From: Bacteroidota bacterium
Lineage (GTDB): Bacteria > Bacteroidota > Bacteroidia > JABEUT01
DNA: 64,000 bases
Assembly: GCA_013288345.1 (NCBI GenBank)
Contig: JABDCA010000001.1
Coordinates: 77,417 to 141,416, forward strand
Reading direction: 5' to 3'
The position numbers and the translations under genes were made by a program. Shown piece by piece: positions 17,058-26,062 of the stretch. Below the pieces are notes generated by a model. It had not been told where the DNA came from. It did no database searches and worked only from the letters and a program-made list of their open reading frames with translations. Numbering within the stretch: position 1 is the stretch's first letter; each line of letters opens with the position of its first letter.

Positions 17058-18404
17058 TTATACCCCACTCGTCCAGTTCAGCCTGTCAGATGCAGGGAAC
17101 TGCCATGGTGCGCCGTTGTTCTCTACATTATTCATCATCAATGCCAATTCTGATGGCGCGGCTGATTGCTCCATTACTAAAAACCTGCGCAGGTCGACTA
17201 TAATAGAAAGAGGATCGATATTTACAGGACATTCTTCCACGCAAGCATTGCACGATGTGCATGCCCACACTTCTTCGGCGGTTATATAGTTGAACAATAA
17301 AGATTTGCCATCATCTACAAACTTGCCACCATTCTTATCCATGTTCTTGCCTATCTCCTCCATCCTATCGCGCGTATCCATCATTATTTTGCGGGGCGAT
17401 AACATTTTGCCCGTTTGGTTGGCTGGGCAGCTCGATGTGCATCTTCCGCACTCGGTACATGAATAGGCATTCATCAGTTGTATGCCACTCAAATCGAAAA
17501 TATCTTTTGCACCAAAGCGTTCAGGCGGCGCAGCAGCAGCATCGGGTGGTACACTGCTCGGGTCGAGCATAAGTTTTACTTCGCGTGTTACCGATGCCAG
17601 GTTGGTGAATTCTCCTTTAGGGTTAAGGTTTGAATAATACACATTAGGGAATGCAAGCAAAATATGGAAATGCTTTGAATAAGGTATATAGTTCAAGAAG
17701 GCCAATATGCCAATAATGTGGAACCACCAGCAAAAATGTTCAATGAATTCAAGGCTCGATATTGACATACCATTAAATAACCACAACATAGAATTACTAA
17801 CTGAGAATCCAGCAGCTAGTTGTGCGGATACTCCATCCAACATACCATTGGTATTAATACTATAGTTATGTCTCTCAATAAGTGTACCGGTAGCATCTAA
17901 GGTTAAAAAAGCTGTCATTAAAAGTATTTCTGTAATAAGTATAATGTTGGCATCGGTACGAGGCCAGGTGGTCATTTCCATGCTCCAAAAGCGCTTTAAC
18001 TTGCCAATGTTACGGCGTATAAGAAATATAGCACACGATACAGCAACAGCAACAGCTAAGTACTCAAATGCATTGATCAGGAATGTGTATAGCTGGCCGA
18101 CCTGTGAGAATATTCGGTGTGTACCTGCAATACCGTCAATCAATATTTCTAACACTTCAATATTTATAATAACAAACCCTGCATATACAAATACGTGTAG
18201 CACACCAGCAAACAGACGTTTTACCATTTTCGACTGCCCAATGGCAACCATAAACATGGCTTTCCACCTTTCGCCAGAACGGTCGCTACGGTCGAATGGC
18301 TTACCCAGTTTTATGTTGCGGCTTATTTTACCTGCTGCCTTTGCAAAGAGCACAACAGCAATAATAAGGACTATTAAAAATATTATTTGGGAGAGGTACT
18401 GCAT
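17058..18404 (-). CDS. Membrane-anchored 4Fe-4S dicluster oxidoreductase subunit
   Basis: The protein has 448 residues. The first 250 hold about five membrane helices, like the gamma subunit of nitrate reductase or HdrE. A cytosolic ferredoxin-like domain follows with two cluster motifs: CTECGRCTSSCP (about 317-328) and CTSCNACVEECP (about 384-395). Proteins of this type pass electrons between a quinone pool and a partner, usually an HdrB-like (CCG-domain) subunit encoded next door. Here no such partner gene is present; the next gene downstream is on the opposite strand. It starts 3 bases after the MCE gene and is co-transcribed with it. Confidence 0.85.
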   Translation of the reverse strand: MQYLSQIIFLIVLIIAVVLFAKAAGKISRNIKLGKPFDRSDRSGERWKAMFMVAIGQSKMVKRLFAGVLHVFVYAGFVIINIEVLEILIDGIAGTHRIFSQVGQLYTFLINAFEYLAVAVAVSCAIFLIRRNIGKLKRFWSMEMTTWPRTDANIILITEILLMTAFLTLDATGTLIERHNYSINTNGMLDGVSAQLAAGFSVSNSMLWLFNGMSISSLEFIEHFCWWFHIIGILAFLNYIPYSKHFHILLAFPNVYYSNLNPKGEFTNLASVTREVKLMLDPSSVPPDAAAAPPERFGAKDIFDLSGIQLMNAYSCTECGRCTSSCPANQTGKMLSPRKIMMDTRDRMEEIGKNMDKNGGKFVDDGKSLLFNYITAEEVWACTSCNACVEECPVNIDPLSIIVDLRRFLVMEQSAAPSELALMMNNVENNGAPWQFPASDRLNWTSGV

Positions 18405-18407
18405 TAA

Positions 18408-19373
18408 TTAGTCTTTTTTGCCAAAGAGTGAAAAATGTACATAACGACCCGGGTGCAACCTCATATCCTGCAATAAGGCATCGAGCTGGCCCGAAGCGCC
18501 TGTAAGCTTCTTATACAATGTAGTATCGTTAGCAAGCATACCGAGTGAGCCTTTGCCTTTGTTTATCTTTTCGAATACCTGTGCCGTATAATACAATGTA
18601 CTGTCGGCATTATCAATAGCGCCCTTCAGGTTAGCTTTTGCAAGCGAATCGGTTATGTTCGAAATATTATTAATGGCATTGCCTAATTGCTTGCTATTTT
18701 TTGCCAATGCTGTAGATATCTCATCAATCTTACCCAATATATCGCCTACACGTTGTTTCTGAGTAGCTACCAACTCATCCATATTGGCCGACATGGTTTC
18801 AAAATGCTTGAGGGAAAGATTAATACTCTCAATACTCTGAGTAAGGTTGTTCTGGGTTTTTTTACTGAAAACGCCCTTTATAATTGCCATGGTTGAGTCA
18901 ATGGATGATATTAACTCCTCTGTTTTGTTCTTTAATGGTAATACCTGTGCGCTTACCTGATCTTTCAGTGTCATTTCCATAGAAGCGGCAAGGGTATCTT
19001 TATCTTTCACGAATTCTGTCTGGCTTCCATTTGTCAAATCAAGCTGAACGGCCCTGTTGCCAAAAAAATCGCTGGTTATACGGGCAACAGCTCCTTTGGG
19101 TATCTGCACATCGTGATCGGTAATAAGCATGGTAATTAATACCTTGCCGCTGGCATTACGTTCCAACTCTATATTCTGCACCAACCCAACATGGAACCCG
19201 TTTATAAGTACAGGGTTCGACGGTAATAAGCCCTCTACATTACCGTAAACAGCATAAAGTTTTTTACTGGGAGAAAATATATTAATACCCTTGAGGAAGT
19301 TGAGCCCATATATGAGCATAGACAAGGCCACTACAACTATTATTCCTGTTTTAACCTCTTTCTTTATCTTCAC
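18408..19373 (-). CDS. MlaD/MCE-domain lipid transport protein
   Basis: The protein has 321 residues. One N-terminal membrane anchor (about 9-28) is followed by an MCE domain (about 38-115: LYAVYGNVEGLLPSNPVLINGFHVGLVQNIEL, IPKGAVARITSDFFGNRAVQL). A long helical C-terminal part (about 135-300) carries repeated Ser/Asn-rich heptads. MlaD-like proteins form hexameric rings that shuttle phospholipids between the membranes with an ABC transporter. No MlaE/MlaF genes are in the window. It leads the two-gene minus-strand unit with the Fe-S protein. Confidence 0.9.
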   Translation of the reverse strand: MKIKKEVKTGIIVVVALSMLIYGLNFLKGINIFSPSKKLYAVYGNVEGLLPSNPVLINGFHVGLVQNIELERNASGKVLITMLITDHDVQIPKGAVARITSDFFGNRAVQLDLTNGSQTEFVKDKDTLAASMEMTLKDQVSAQVLPLKNKTEELISSIDSTMAIIKGVFSKKTQNNLTQSIESINLSLKHFETMSANMDELVATQKQRVGDILGKIDEISTALAKNSKQLGNAINNISNITDSLAKANLKGAIDNADSTLYYTAQVFEKINKGKGSLGMLANDTTLYKKLTGASGQLDALLQDMRLHPGRYVHFSLFGKKD

Positions 19374-19469
19374 AATTTATCGGGTATAGATTACAAAAAT
19401 AACGATTATACCGAATAAGGGCTTTTATATCCTTTTTGCACCATCATTTAACTTGATAATCTGGCCTTA

Positions 19470-20936
19470 TTAACCCTTCTTTATTGTATCGTGCAGTACT
19501 TTAACTGCCTGTTCCATTTCTTTGGTATTCATCCAGCCAAAGCCCATACGCGTATAATTTAGTTTTTTGCCTTCGGGGCTATGTATCAGCCCGTTCGAGA
19601 GAATAATGCCTTTCCGCCTTACTTTATCAGATAGTTCGGGCAGTGAAACTTTTTTATCGAATTGAGCCCATATAGCAAGGCCACCTTCAGGTATTTTAAA
19701 ATCAATAACATCGCCCAGCCTGTCTTTTAGCAGGGCACAGGCAAAATTGCGGCGTATATGATATTCCTTTAATGCCTTTTTCATGTGCCTGCGCATTTCA
19801 CCAAACAGAAACAGCTCCGCTACAGCTTTCTCCATTATAGGGTCGCCCTGCACATCTATTATTTGTCTGAGCTTACTTAACTCATCAATTATTTTTTTTG
19901 GCGCAGCCACATACCCTATACGCAGCGATGGTGCCACCGTTTTACTTAATGTGCCAATATATATTACCATGCCCTTTTTATCGGCGCTGGCAAGCGGCAA
20001 AATAGGGTTACTCTCATAATGAAAATCGTAGTCGTAATCATCTTCAATTATCACAAACTTGTATTGCTCGGCAAGAGCCAATAGCTTCATTCTTTTAGAT
20101 GCACTAAGGGTAACCGTTGTAGGATAATGGTGATGTGAGGTAACATAAATGGCCCTTATCTTCTTCTTTTTGCACAATTGTTCTACCTCATCCACATTTA
20201 TTCCATCGTTTTCAACTTGTACTCGCAATAGTTTAGCCCCACAGGTTATAAGTGCTTTATCGGCATAATAGTAATTGGGTTCACCTACTATTACATTATC
20301 GCCCGGTGTAATAAGCACCCTTGCAGCTAAGTATATGCCCATTTGGCTTCCGCGAGAGATAAAAATATTTTCAGGCCTGGTATGCAGGCCACGGGTACTA
20401 TTCATATGGTCCGATAAAACATTCCTCAGGTCCGCATTACCCTGTACATCAACATACGAAAGGTTATACAGCCACGATTTACGGTTGATGATACCCTTAT
20501 ATGTTTTAGCCAATTGTGTAATGGGCACAAGCCTTACATCAGGCCCATCGTGAAAGCCTATCAATTCTCTGTATGGTATAGATGGGACTTTAATGTCAGT
20601 GTTTATTTTTAGTACATAGCCCGGGCTTTGCAAGCTATCGGGTACTTGTTCTACCGTATTCCACTTAAGGGGTTTCACTTCGGGCAAATGGGTATTTACA
20701 AATGTTCCCTTGGTAGAACCTGAGAATATCCAACCCTGGGCATCTAACTCCTCGTAAGCATTTACAACAGTTTTCCGGTGAACTTTTAGCATAACCGAAA
20801 GCTCTCTGCTCGAAGGCATTTTACTGCCCGGCTTTATAGTGCCGTCCTGTATCCTGTTAATAATAGCATTACTTATCTGTAAGTATACAGCTACAGGTGA
20901 TTTTTTATTAATTGCTATTGTATTTGGTGAAAACAT
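19470..20936 (-). CDS. MocR/PdxR-type GntR regulator with aminotransferase domain
   Basis: The protein has 488 residues. An N-terminal GntR winged helix (about 12-78: VYLQISNAIINRIQDGTIKPGSKMPSSRELSVMLKVHRKTVVNAYEEL) is joined to a class I aminotransferase-like domain (about 110-480). The PLP lysine context is visible in YIGTLSKTVAPSLRIGYV, preceded by IIEDDYDYDFHYE. MocR regulators bind PLP and DNA as dimers and control vitamin B6, GABA or other amino-acid genes. No pdxS/pdxT lies nearby, so the exact target is unknown. A repeated operator lies directly upstream and suggests autoregulation. Confidence 0.9.
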   Translation of the reverse strand: MFSPNTIAINKKSPVAVYLQISNAIINRIQDGTIKPGSKMPSSRELSVMLKVHRKTVVNAYEELDAQGWIFSGSTKGTFVNTHLPEVKPLKWNTVEQVPDSLQSPGYVLKINTDIKVPSIPYRELIGFHDGPDVRLVPITQLAKTYKGIINRKSWLYNLSYVDVQGNADLRNVLSDHMNSTRGLHTRPENIFISRGSQMGIYLAARVLITPGDNVIVGEPNYYYADKALITCGAKLLRVQVENDGINVDEVEQLCKKKKIRAIYVTSHHHYPTTVTLSASKRMKLLALAEQYKFVIIEDDYDYDFHYESNPILPLASADKKGMVIYIGTLSKTVAPSLRIGYVAAPKKIIDELSKLRQIIDVQGDPIMEKAVAELFLFGEMRRHMKKALKEYHIRRNFACALLKDRLGDVIDFKIPEGGLAIWAQFDKKVSLPELSDKVRRKGIILSNGLIHSPEGKKLNYTRMGFGWMNTKEMEQAVKVLHDTIKKG

Positions 20937-20939
20937 ACT

Positions 20940-20980
20940 GGACTATGTTAAATATTGTTAATGGACTACCTAGATAGTCC
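20940..20980. promoter_or_regulatory. Candidate MocR operator (GGACTA repeats)
   Basis: GGACTA occurs at 20940-20945 and 20963-20968, and its inverse TAGTCC at 20975-20980. The last two form the palindrome GGACTACCTAGATAGTCC. Direct plus inverted repeats of one short word, placed between the -10 and the start codon, are typical of MocR/PdxR binding sites. AAATATTGT (20950-20958) and ACAATATTT (20987-20995) add an outer inverted pair. Confidence 0.6.
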
Positions 20981-20987
20981 AAATGTA
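20980..20987 (-). promoter_or_regulatory. TAnnTTTG -10 of the MocR gene
   Basis: Read on the minus strand this is TACATTTG, an exact match to TAnnTTTG, 44 bases before the ATG at 20936. It abuts the TAGTCC half-site, so a bound regulator would block transcription. Confidence 0.55.
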
Positions 20988-21193
20988 CAATATTTTTGTT
21001 CCAGAGATTTAAAAACAAGTTCTATACATATTAATCCTCCCCGCACCCATAGGAAATTACTGTTCCATGGGACTAAGTGTACTTGGTTAGGGATAAATTC
21101 AGGGCACCAGGGGAGGATTTCTCAATTTCCAGCCTATTTTACTATAAAACAGCCTGCTTTATCAGGTATCTGCACAACAGACTGATTTTTTTT

Positions 21194-21201
21194 TACTTTT
21201 G
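21194..21201 (+). promoter_or_regulatory. TAnnTTTG -10 of tRNA-Ser
   Basis: TACTTTTG followed by CG lies 20 bases before the tRNA 5' end. The same TAnnTTTGCG form precedes the tRNA-Pro gene (47801-47810). The region 20996-21190 contains no convincing gene. Confidence 0.6.
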
Positions 21202-21221
21202 CGTTCCGTTTTTCGGGAATA

Positions 21222-21311
<90 letters not shown>

Positions 21312-21321
21312 AAAATAAAAT

Positions 21322-21344
21322 GCCGCTGAAAAGCGGCTTTTTTG
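21322..21344 (+). terminator. Intrinsic terminator of tRNA-Ser
   Basis: Stem GCCGCT / AGCGGC with loop GAAA, followed by TTTTTTG, starting 11 bases after the tRNA. Confidence 0.85.
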
Positions 21345-21379
21345 TTTTAAGCCACCCCAATTGGGATCATCGAAGATAA

Positions 21380-21401
21380 TCCCCCCCTCTCAGCAAATAA
21401 A
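21380..21401. repeat. Partial duplication of the tRNA-Ser 3' end
   Basis: ATCCCCCCCTCTCAGCAAAT and the next bases repeat the tRNA 3' end and flank (ATCCCCCCCTCTCCGCAAAA from 21296) with one substitution and one lost A. The copies are about 85 bases apart, after the tRNA terminator. It may be an attachment-site scar or a local duplication. Confidence 0.55.
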
Positions 21402-21405
21402 AAGC

Positions 21406-21433
21406 AACCCCACATTTTGTGGGGTTTCTTTTT
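21406..21433. terminator. Intrinsic terminator
   Basis: Stem AACCCCACA / TGTGGGGTT with TTT loop, followed by a T-rich tract on the plus strand and preceded by A-rich sequence. It can serve the antiporter gene ending at 21434 on the minus strand as well as read-through from the tRNA. Confidence 0.8.
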
Positions 21434-22675
21434 TTATTTTATCTGAGTAAATACATCACCCTCTGGTTTCTCTTCCCCAAGCAGTATTGTATCCGTTTCT
21501 GAGTATTGGGTTTTGGTAAACATCAACCCAAGCATCATTATTAAACTTGATACTATAATTACATAATAAAGTATGCCTAAGTTAAATGCCTGCGATACAA
21601 AGCTTGCCGGTATGCTATAAAAAAGCACAACCGTTACAAGGCCACGTGGGGCAACAAAAAGCTCGGGTATAACATGCACTTTTGATATAAACCTTAGAAA
21701 GACATAACGGGCAAGCAGCACACAGGCTATTATGGCAGTGCCGGTAATTACTACTTCAGGTGCAAGCAGCAATTTAAGGTTCATGGTATAGCCAAAAAGG
21801 ATAAAGAAAAAGGTACGAACCAAAAAAGCAGACTCTGCAGTAAGTAGTTTCAACTCTAATGTTACCAATGACATTTTTTCAATGTATAATACCTTTGCGA
21901 GCTTGCCTTTAATAAAATACTTGTTGTTATTAAGCATTACACCAAATGTAAGTATCAATAATAATGACGGAAGGTGAAATACTTTCCCGACAGAGTAAAC
22001 CAGAATAAGAATGGCAAAGATGAGAAACGATTTAATATGACTCGTAATTCGGTTGAGCATAAGTACCAGCAATGCCGAGCTGATAAAAGAAATAACAATA
22101 ATGTAAAGCAGGTTCAGAAAGAAATCTTTAAATGCATCTGACGAAAATGCATTATCGAGAATAGCAAAATCAAAGACCATAATACCCACTATATCTGAGA
22201 AGGTGGATTCATAAATAATAAATTCTTTTTTATGCTCACTAAGATCTTTTACTGACGGTATAGCAATGGCGCTACTTACTATACCCAGCGGAATTGAATA
22301 GATAACGGAATTGCGGAAAGGCATCCCCAGGTAATTATGAAGGACCAGATAAATTAAGGCACAGGTTCCGGTCAGTATCAAAATTGAAGATAAAAATGAT
22401 TTGCCTACCAACGGAAGTTTTTTGCGTGTTACTTCCAGATCAAGTGAACCCTCCAGCACTATCATAATAAGGCCTATCGTTCCAAAAAGATCAAGAAGTA
22501 CGCTTGTATTGTTCAGTTGAAACCCAAATCCATCACCCAAGAATCGCAAGCCAATACCAGTTGCTAACAATAACATTACTGAAGGTATTTTTATATACTT
22601 AGCAACTATATTGAACAGGTATGAGAGTATTATTAATACACTTAAGGTAATTAGTATGTTGTTGGTATTTACCAT
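21434..22675 (-). CDS. Cation:proton antiporter (CPA family)
   Basis: The protein has 413 residues, with 11-13 hydrophobic segments and almost no soluble part. IKIPSVMLLLATGIGLRF near the N-terminus and SIPLGIVSSAIAIPSVKDLSEHKKEFIIYESTFSDIVGIM in the middle are hallmarks of the Na+/H+ exchanger fold, with the acidic pair ES..SD in the transport site. It exchanges Na+ or K+ for protons across the inner membrane. The usual C-terminal regulatory domain (TrkA or USP) is absent. It is a single-gene unit, divergent from the AlkZ-like gene. Confidence 0.87.
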   Translation of the reverse strand: MVNTNNILITLSVLIILSYLFNIVAKYIKIPSVMLLLATGIGLRFLGDGFGFQLNNTSVLLDLFGTIGLIMIVLEGSLDLEVTRKKLPLVGKSFLSSILILTGTCALIYLVLHNYLGMPFRNSVIYSIPLGIVSSAIAIPSVKDLSEHKKEFIIYESTFSDIVGIMVFDFAILDNAFSSDAFKDFFLNLLYIIVISFISSALLVLMLNRITSHIKSFLIFAILILVYSVGKVFHLPSLLLILTFGVMLNNNKYFIKGKLAKVLYIEKMSLVTLELKLLTAESAFLVRTFFFILFGYTMNLKLLLAPEVVITGTAIIACVLLARYVFLRFISKVHVIPELFVAPRGLVTVVLFYSIPASFVSQAFNLGILYYVIIVSSLIMMLGLMFTKTQYSETDTILLGEEKPEGDVFTQIK

Positions 22676-22797
22676 TTATACAAAGATACGATAGTAGCTT
22701 AGAAACTATTGAGAATGGTTACATCTGGTCATAAAAAATAAAAGAGTAATTAAACACCTCAAAAAAATCGTATTTTTATTTCGAATAAAATGAGCAG

Positions 22798-23880
22798 ATG
22801 ACATTATCCGATATTGCTACCATACGCCTGTATAATCAGCAACTTGCGCAAACTACTTTTAAAAAGCCGCAAGACTTAGTGAGTTATATGGGAGCAATAC
22901 AGGCACAAGATTATGCTATGGCAAAATGGGCAGTTGGAATCAGGCTTCCGGATTCTACCAATAAAGAAATTGAAGCCGCGCTTAACAGCGGAACAATTAT
23001 CCGCACCCATATAATGCGGCCTACATGGCACCTTGTTGCTGCCGATGATATATACTGGATGCTTGAATTATCTGCGCCACACATGGTTTCCTCTATGAAG
23101 GGAAGGCACAGGGAACTGGAACTGACTGAAGAAATTTTCTCAAAAAGCAATACAGTTATTGAAAAGGTATTATCAAACTCAAAAAAGCATTTAACCCGCG
23201 ATGAATTAATGACCGAGCTTAAAAAAGCTAAAATTGTCATTAACCAATATACCTCTATACATATAATGTATAGGGCAGAATTAGATGGAATAGTTTGCAA
23301 TGGTGAGATAAACGGTAAAAAACAAACCTATGCACTTTTATCCAGTAGAGCTAAACAAACCAAAAAGATAACAAGAGAAGAAGCCTTAGCTAAGCTTGCA
23401 AAAAAATATTTCACCAGTCACGGCCCTGCAACCATACAAGATTTTTTATGGTGGTCGGGCTTACCGGCTAAAGATGCACGCAATGCTTTTGAAATGGTCA
23501 AATCAAATTTTGTTTCAGGAACCATTGGCGCTGATACCTATTGGTTTTCTAATTCTATTCGCGTTCCTAAAAGCAAAACAACTTCAGTTCATTTGCTACC
23601 TGCATTCGATGAATTTATTATCAGTTATAAAGACAGAAAAGCATCTATTCATATAGACCACCAAAAGAAAGCTTTCACAACTAATGGCATCTTTAAACCT
23701 ATTATTGTTGTAAACGGCCAGGTAACAGGTATTTGGAAACGCACTATAAAAAAAGACAAAGTAGTTATAGAACCAAGTTTCTTTAAGAATTCAAATAAGT
23801 TATCGAAAACCATACTCGAAAAAGCTGCTGAACCTTTTGGGAAGTTTTTAAATATGAAAACAGAAATAAAAATGCGCTAA
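22798..23880 (+). CDS. AlkZ-like winged-helix DNA glycosylase family protein
   Basis: The protein has 360 residues. It matches the HTH_42/DUF1006 family in layout: MGAIQAQDYAMAKWAVGIRL near the N-terminus, RTHIMRPTWHLVAADDIYWML, GPATIQDFLWWSGL and LLPAFDEFIISYKDR. The Gln35-Ala-Gln37 triplet fits the catalytic Q-x-Q motif of AlkZ-type glycosylases, which excise alkylated bases or open interstrand cross-links. This subfamily (AlkZ-like) is less studied, so the substrate is inferred. It heads a run of tightly spaced plus-strand genes and lies 1 base before the DinB gene. Confidence 0.85.
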   Translation: MTLSDIATIRLYNQQLAQTTFKKPQDLVSYMGAIQAQDYAMAKWAVGIRLPDSTNKEIEAALNSGTIIRTHIMRPTWHLVAADDIYWMLELSAPHMVSSMKGRHRELELTEEIFSKSNTVIEKVLSNSKKHLTRDELMTELKKAKIVINQYTSIHIMYRAELDGIVCNGEINGKKQTYALLSSRAKQTKKITREEALAKLAKKYFTSHGPATIQDFLWWSGLPAKDARNAFEMVKSNFVSGTIGADTYWFSNSIRVPKSKTTSVHLLPAFDEFIISYKDRKASIHIDHQKKAFTTNGIFKPIIVVNGQVTGIWKRTIKKDKVVIEPSFFKNSNKLSKTILEKAAEPFGKFLNMKTEIKMR

Positions 23881-23881
23881 T

Positions 23882-24355
23882 ATGGAAATGTCAAAATATC
23901 TTATCGATACTTTCAACTACAACAGTTATGCAAACAAAAAAGTGCTTGAAAAAGTAATGCAACTGAAAGATAAAGAACCTGCAATGAGGTTTATGAATCA
24001 TTTGGTAAATTGCCAGTATAGATGGATGGCAAGAATAACACACGACCCTAAAGAAAGTAAAATGAGCTGGTGGGACCCAACATACTCAATTGATAATTGG
24101 ATAATTGAATGGGATAAAAGCATAAAGCTCTGGATAGATTATTTATCGGAGAAAACAGATGATGAAATATCTCAATTTGTAACCTACACCGGAACTGATG
24201 GAGGACAATGGAGTGCAAAGCCTCAGGATATTGCATTGCAATTAAATTATCACTCTATACATCACCGGGCACAAATACAAACCATAATAAGGCAACAAGG
24301 GCTCGAGCCTGATTTTGTTGACTATATTGGAACTGTTTATAAAAAACTAAGTTAA
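23882..24355 (+). CDS. DinB-family four-helix protein
   Basis: The protein has 157 residues. It has the helical bundle pattern of the DinB/YfiT superfamily with likely metal-binding His residues in FMNHLVNCQYRWM and in NYHSIHHRAQI, the latter a signature of the family. Members are metal-dependent thiol S-transferases or of unknown activity, and despite the name do not polymerise DNA. It is 1 base after the AlkZ-like gene and 1 base before the ICMT-like gene, so the three are surely co-transcribed. Confidence 0.87.
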   Translation: MEMSKYLIDTFNYNSYANKKVLEKVMQLKDKEPAMRFMNHLVNCQYRWMARITHDPKESKMSWWDPTYSIDNWIIEWDKSIKLWIDYLSEKTDDEISQFVTYTGTDGGQWSAKPQDIALQLNYHSIHHRAQIQTIIRQQGLEPDFVDYIGTVYKKLS

Positions 24356-24356
24356 T

Positions 24357-25037
24357 ATGGGAATCGGCAAAATAATATTCACGCTCATTTACATAATGAT
24401 CTACCCTACGTTAATTCTTTTTCTTTCGGGTGATTGGCTCTGGGTTGAAGGTTGGATATTTAGTATTTGGTTAACTACACTTTGCTTTACAACAATTATA
24501 TATCTGTATCGCAAGAACCCAGCATTACTGGCTGAAAGATACAGGAAGCCCGGCACTGGCGATCAGAAAGGATGGGATAAATATGTGGTGTATTGCCTGG
24601 CTGTAGGCTTTTTAGGCTGGATCATAATTATGCCCTTAGATGCAAAAAGATTCGGATGGACCACTTCATTTCCTTTATTCTTAAAGATTTTAGGAGGCAT
24701 TGAATTGATATTCTCTTTCTTTCTTTTTTTTCGCGCCTTTGCCGATAATGCTTTTTTATCGCCTTTAGTGCGTGTACAAACTGAACGAAAACAGGAGGTC
24801 GTTTCTACCGGTGTATATGGCTTTGTGAGGCACCCCATGTATTTAGCAGCATTATTGCTTTTCACGGGATCCCCGTTATTAATGGGCTCTATTTATGGCT
24901 TACTTTTTGGCTTAGCGCTTACACTTCTGTTAGCTATCCGATCGCTGGGTGAAGAAAAAATGTTGCTGAATGAATTGGAAGGATATGCCGATTACAAGAA
25001 GAAAGTAAAATACAGGTTGATTCCTTTTATCTGGTAA
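24357..25037 (+). CDS. Isoprenylcysteine carboxylmethyltransferase-family membrane protein
   Basis: The protein has 226 residues with about five membrane segments. The C-terminal half has the family signature GVYGFVRHPMYLAALLLFTGSPL and the closing EEKMLLNELEGYADYKKKVKYRLIPFIW, which form the SAM-binding site in ICMT/PEMT-type enzymes. The bacterial members methylate unknown small substrates or lipids, so the prenylated-protein substrate of eukaryotes should not be assumed. Start and neighbours are tightly packed (1 base before, 7 bases after). Confidence 0.85.
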   Translation: MGIGKIIFTLIYIMIYPTLILFLSGDWLWVEGWIFSIWLTTLCFTTIIYLYRKNPALLAERYRKPGTGDQKGWDKYVVYCLAVGFLGWIIIMPLDAKRFGWTTSFPLFLKILGGIELIFSFFLFFRAFADNAFLSPLVRVQTERKQEVVSTGVYGFVRHPMYLAALLLFTGSPLLMGSIYGLLFGLALTLLLAIRSLGEEKMLLNELEGYADYKKKVKYRLIPFIW

Positions 25038-25044
25038 TATAATT

Positions 25045-25992
25045 ATGAATCGCTTAGACAGGCTCACTTCTATTTTAATTCAACTGCAATCGAAAAGAGT
25101 AGTTACAGCACAGGAGATTGCTGAACGATTTTCTATTAGCCTGCGCACCGTTTACCGCGATATACGTACATTAGAAGAAGGCGGAATACCATTATCGGGA
25201 GAAGCTGGCGTTGGCTATTCTATTATGGATGGCTATCGTTTGCCACCCGTAATGTTTACAAAGGAAGAAGCTACTGCTTTTTTAACCGCCGAAAAACTGA
25301 TTGAGAAACTCACAGATGAATCGACAGATGAAAGTTATAAATCGGCCATGTACAAAATAAAATCTGTACTGCGTGCCACCGAAAAAGATTACCTGGAAAC
25401 ATTAGATAAGCATATAGAGGTTATTGATAGCCCTTATGTGCCGACCGAAAAACTACAATCGGGCAGAATACCTGTTATTTTAAAAAGCATTTCAGAAAAA
25501 AATATTCTGAGTATTGATTATTTTGCAAACCATAGTCAGGAGAAAACCAAAAGGAACGTTGAGCCTGTAGGTATATTTTACATGCGCCTATACTGGCATC
25601 TGGTCGCCTATTGTCATTTACGCAAAGATTACCGGAACTTCAGGATAGACAGAATATCCAGCCTGTCCAGAACAAACCAATCTTTTGAAAAGGAACATCC
25701 TTCACTGAACTCATTTATACAAAGAATAACAAAAGACGAACTGATACATAAGGTAGTAATGCGGGTAGATAAAAAGATAATGAAGCATTTTGGCGATCAG
25801 AAATATTATAATGGCTTTGTTTCGCAGAAGGAATTAAAGAATGATATAGAAATGACTTTCCTAGCGCCTTCGATAGAAGGCTTTGCACGCTGGTATATGA
25901 TGTTTGGCGACAGTGCCGAAATTATCAGTCCGCCTGAGTTAAAGGCGGCCATTAAAAAGATAAGCATAGCTATTTCTAAAAAAATGAAATAA
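25045..25992 (+). CDS. YafY-type HTH-WYL transcriptional regulator
   Basis: The protein has 315 residues. A DeoR-like winged helix is at about 1-55 (RLDRLTSILIQLQSKRVVTAQEIAERFSISLRTVYRDIRTLEEGGIPL). A WYL domain (about 140-225) contains IDYF, the modified WYL-like core GIFYMRLYWHLVAYCHLRKDYRNFRIDRI, and the WCX-like C-terminus. WYL proteins sense ligands, sometimes nucleic acid, and often control DNA-repair or defence genes. It is the fourth gene in the AlkZ-like run and may regulate it. Confidence 0.88.
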   Translation: MNRLDRLTSILIQLQSKRVVTAQEIAERFSISLRTVYRDIRTLEEGGIPLSGEAGVGYSIMDGYRLPPVMFTKEEATAFLTAEKLIEKLTDESTDESYKSAMYKIKSVLRATEKDYLETLDKHIEVIDSPYVPTEKLQSGRIPVILKSISEKNILSIDYFANHSQEKTKRNVEPVGIFYMRLYWHLVAYCHLRKDYRNFRIDRISSLSRTNQSFEKEHPSLNSFIQRITKDELIHKVVMRVDKKIMKHFGDQKYYNGFVSQKELKNDIEMTFLAPSIEGFARWYMMFGDSAEIISPPELKAAIKKISIAISKKMK

Positions 25993-26062
25993 TTTTTTGG
26001 CTACTGACATAGGGTTGTCACTCTGTGGTTGTTAGTTTGCATTATAATTAAAAACTAAACCT

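Noticed and set aside
19470-20936. Naming the MocR protein PdxR
   Set aside because: No pdxS/pdxT or other vitamin B6 gene is near, so the pathway is not supported.
20955-21185. 76-codon plus-strand frame before tRNA-Ser
   Set aside because: It overlaps the MocR promoter and operator and shows no protein-like pattern.
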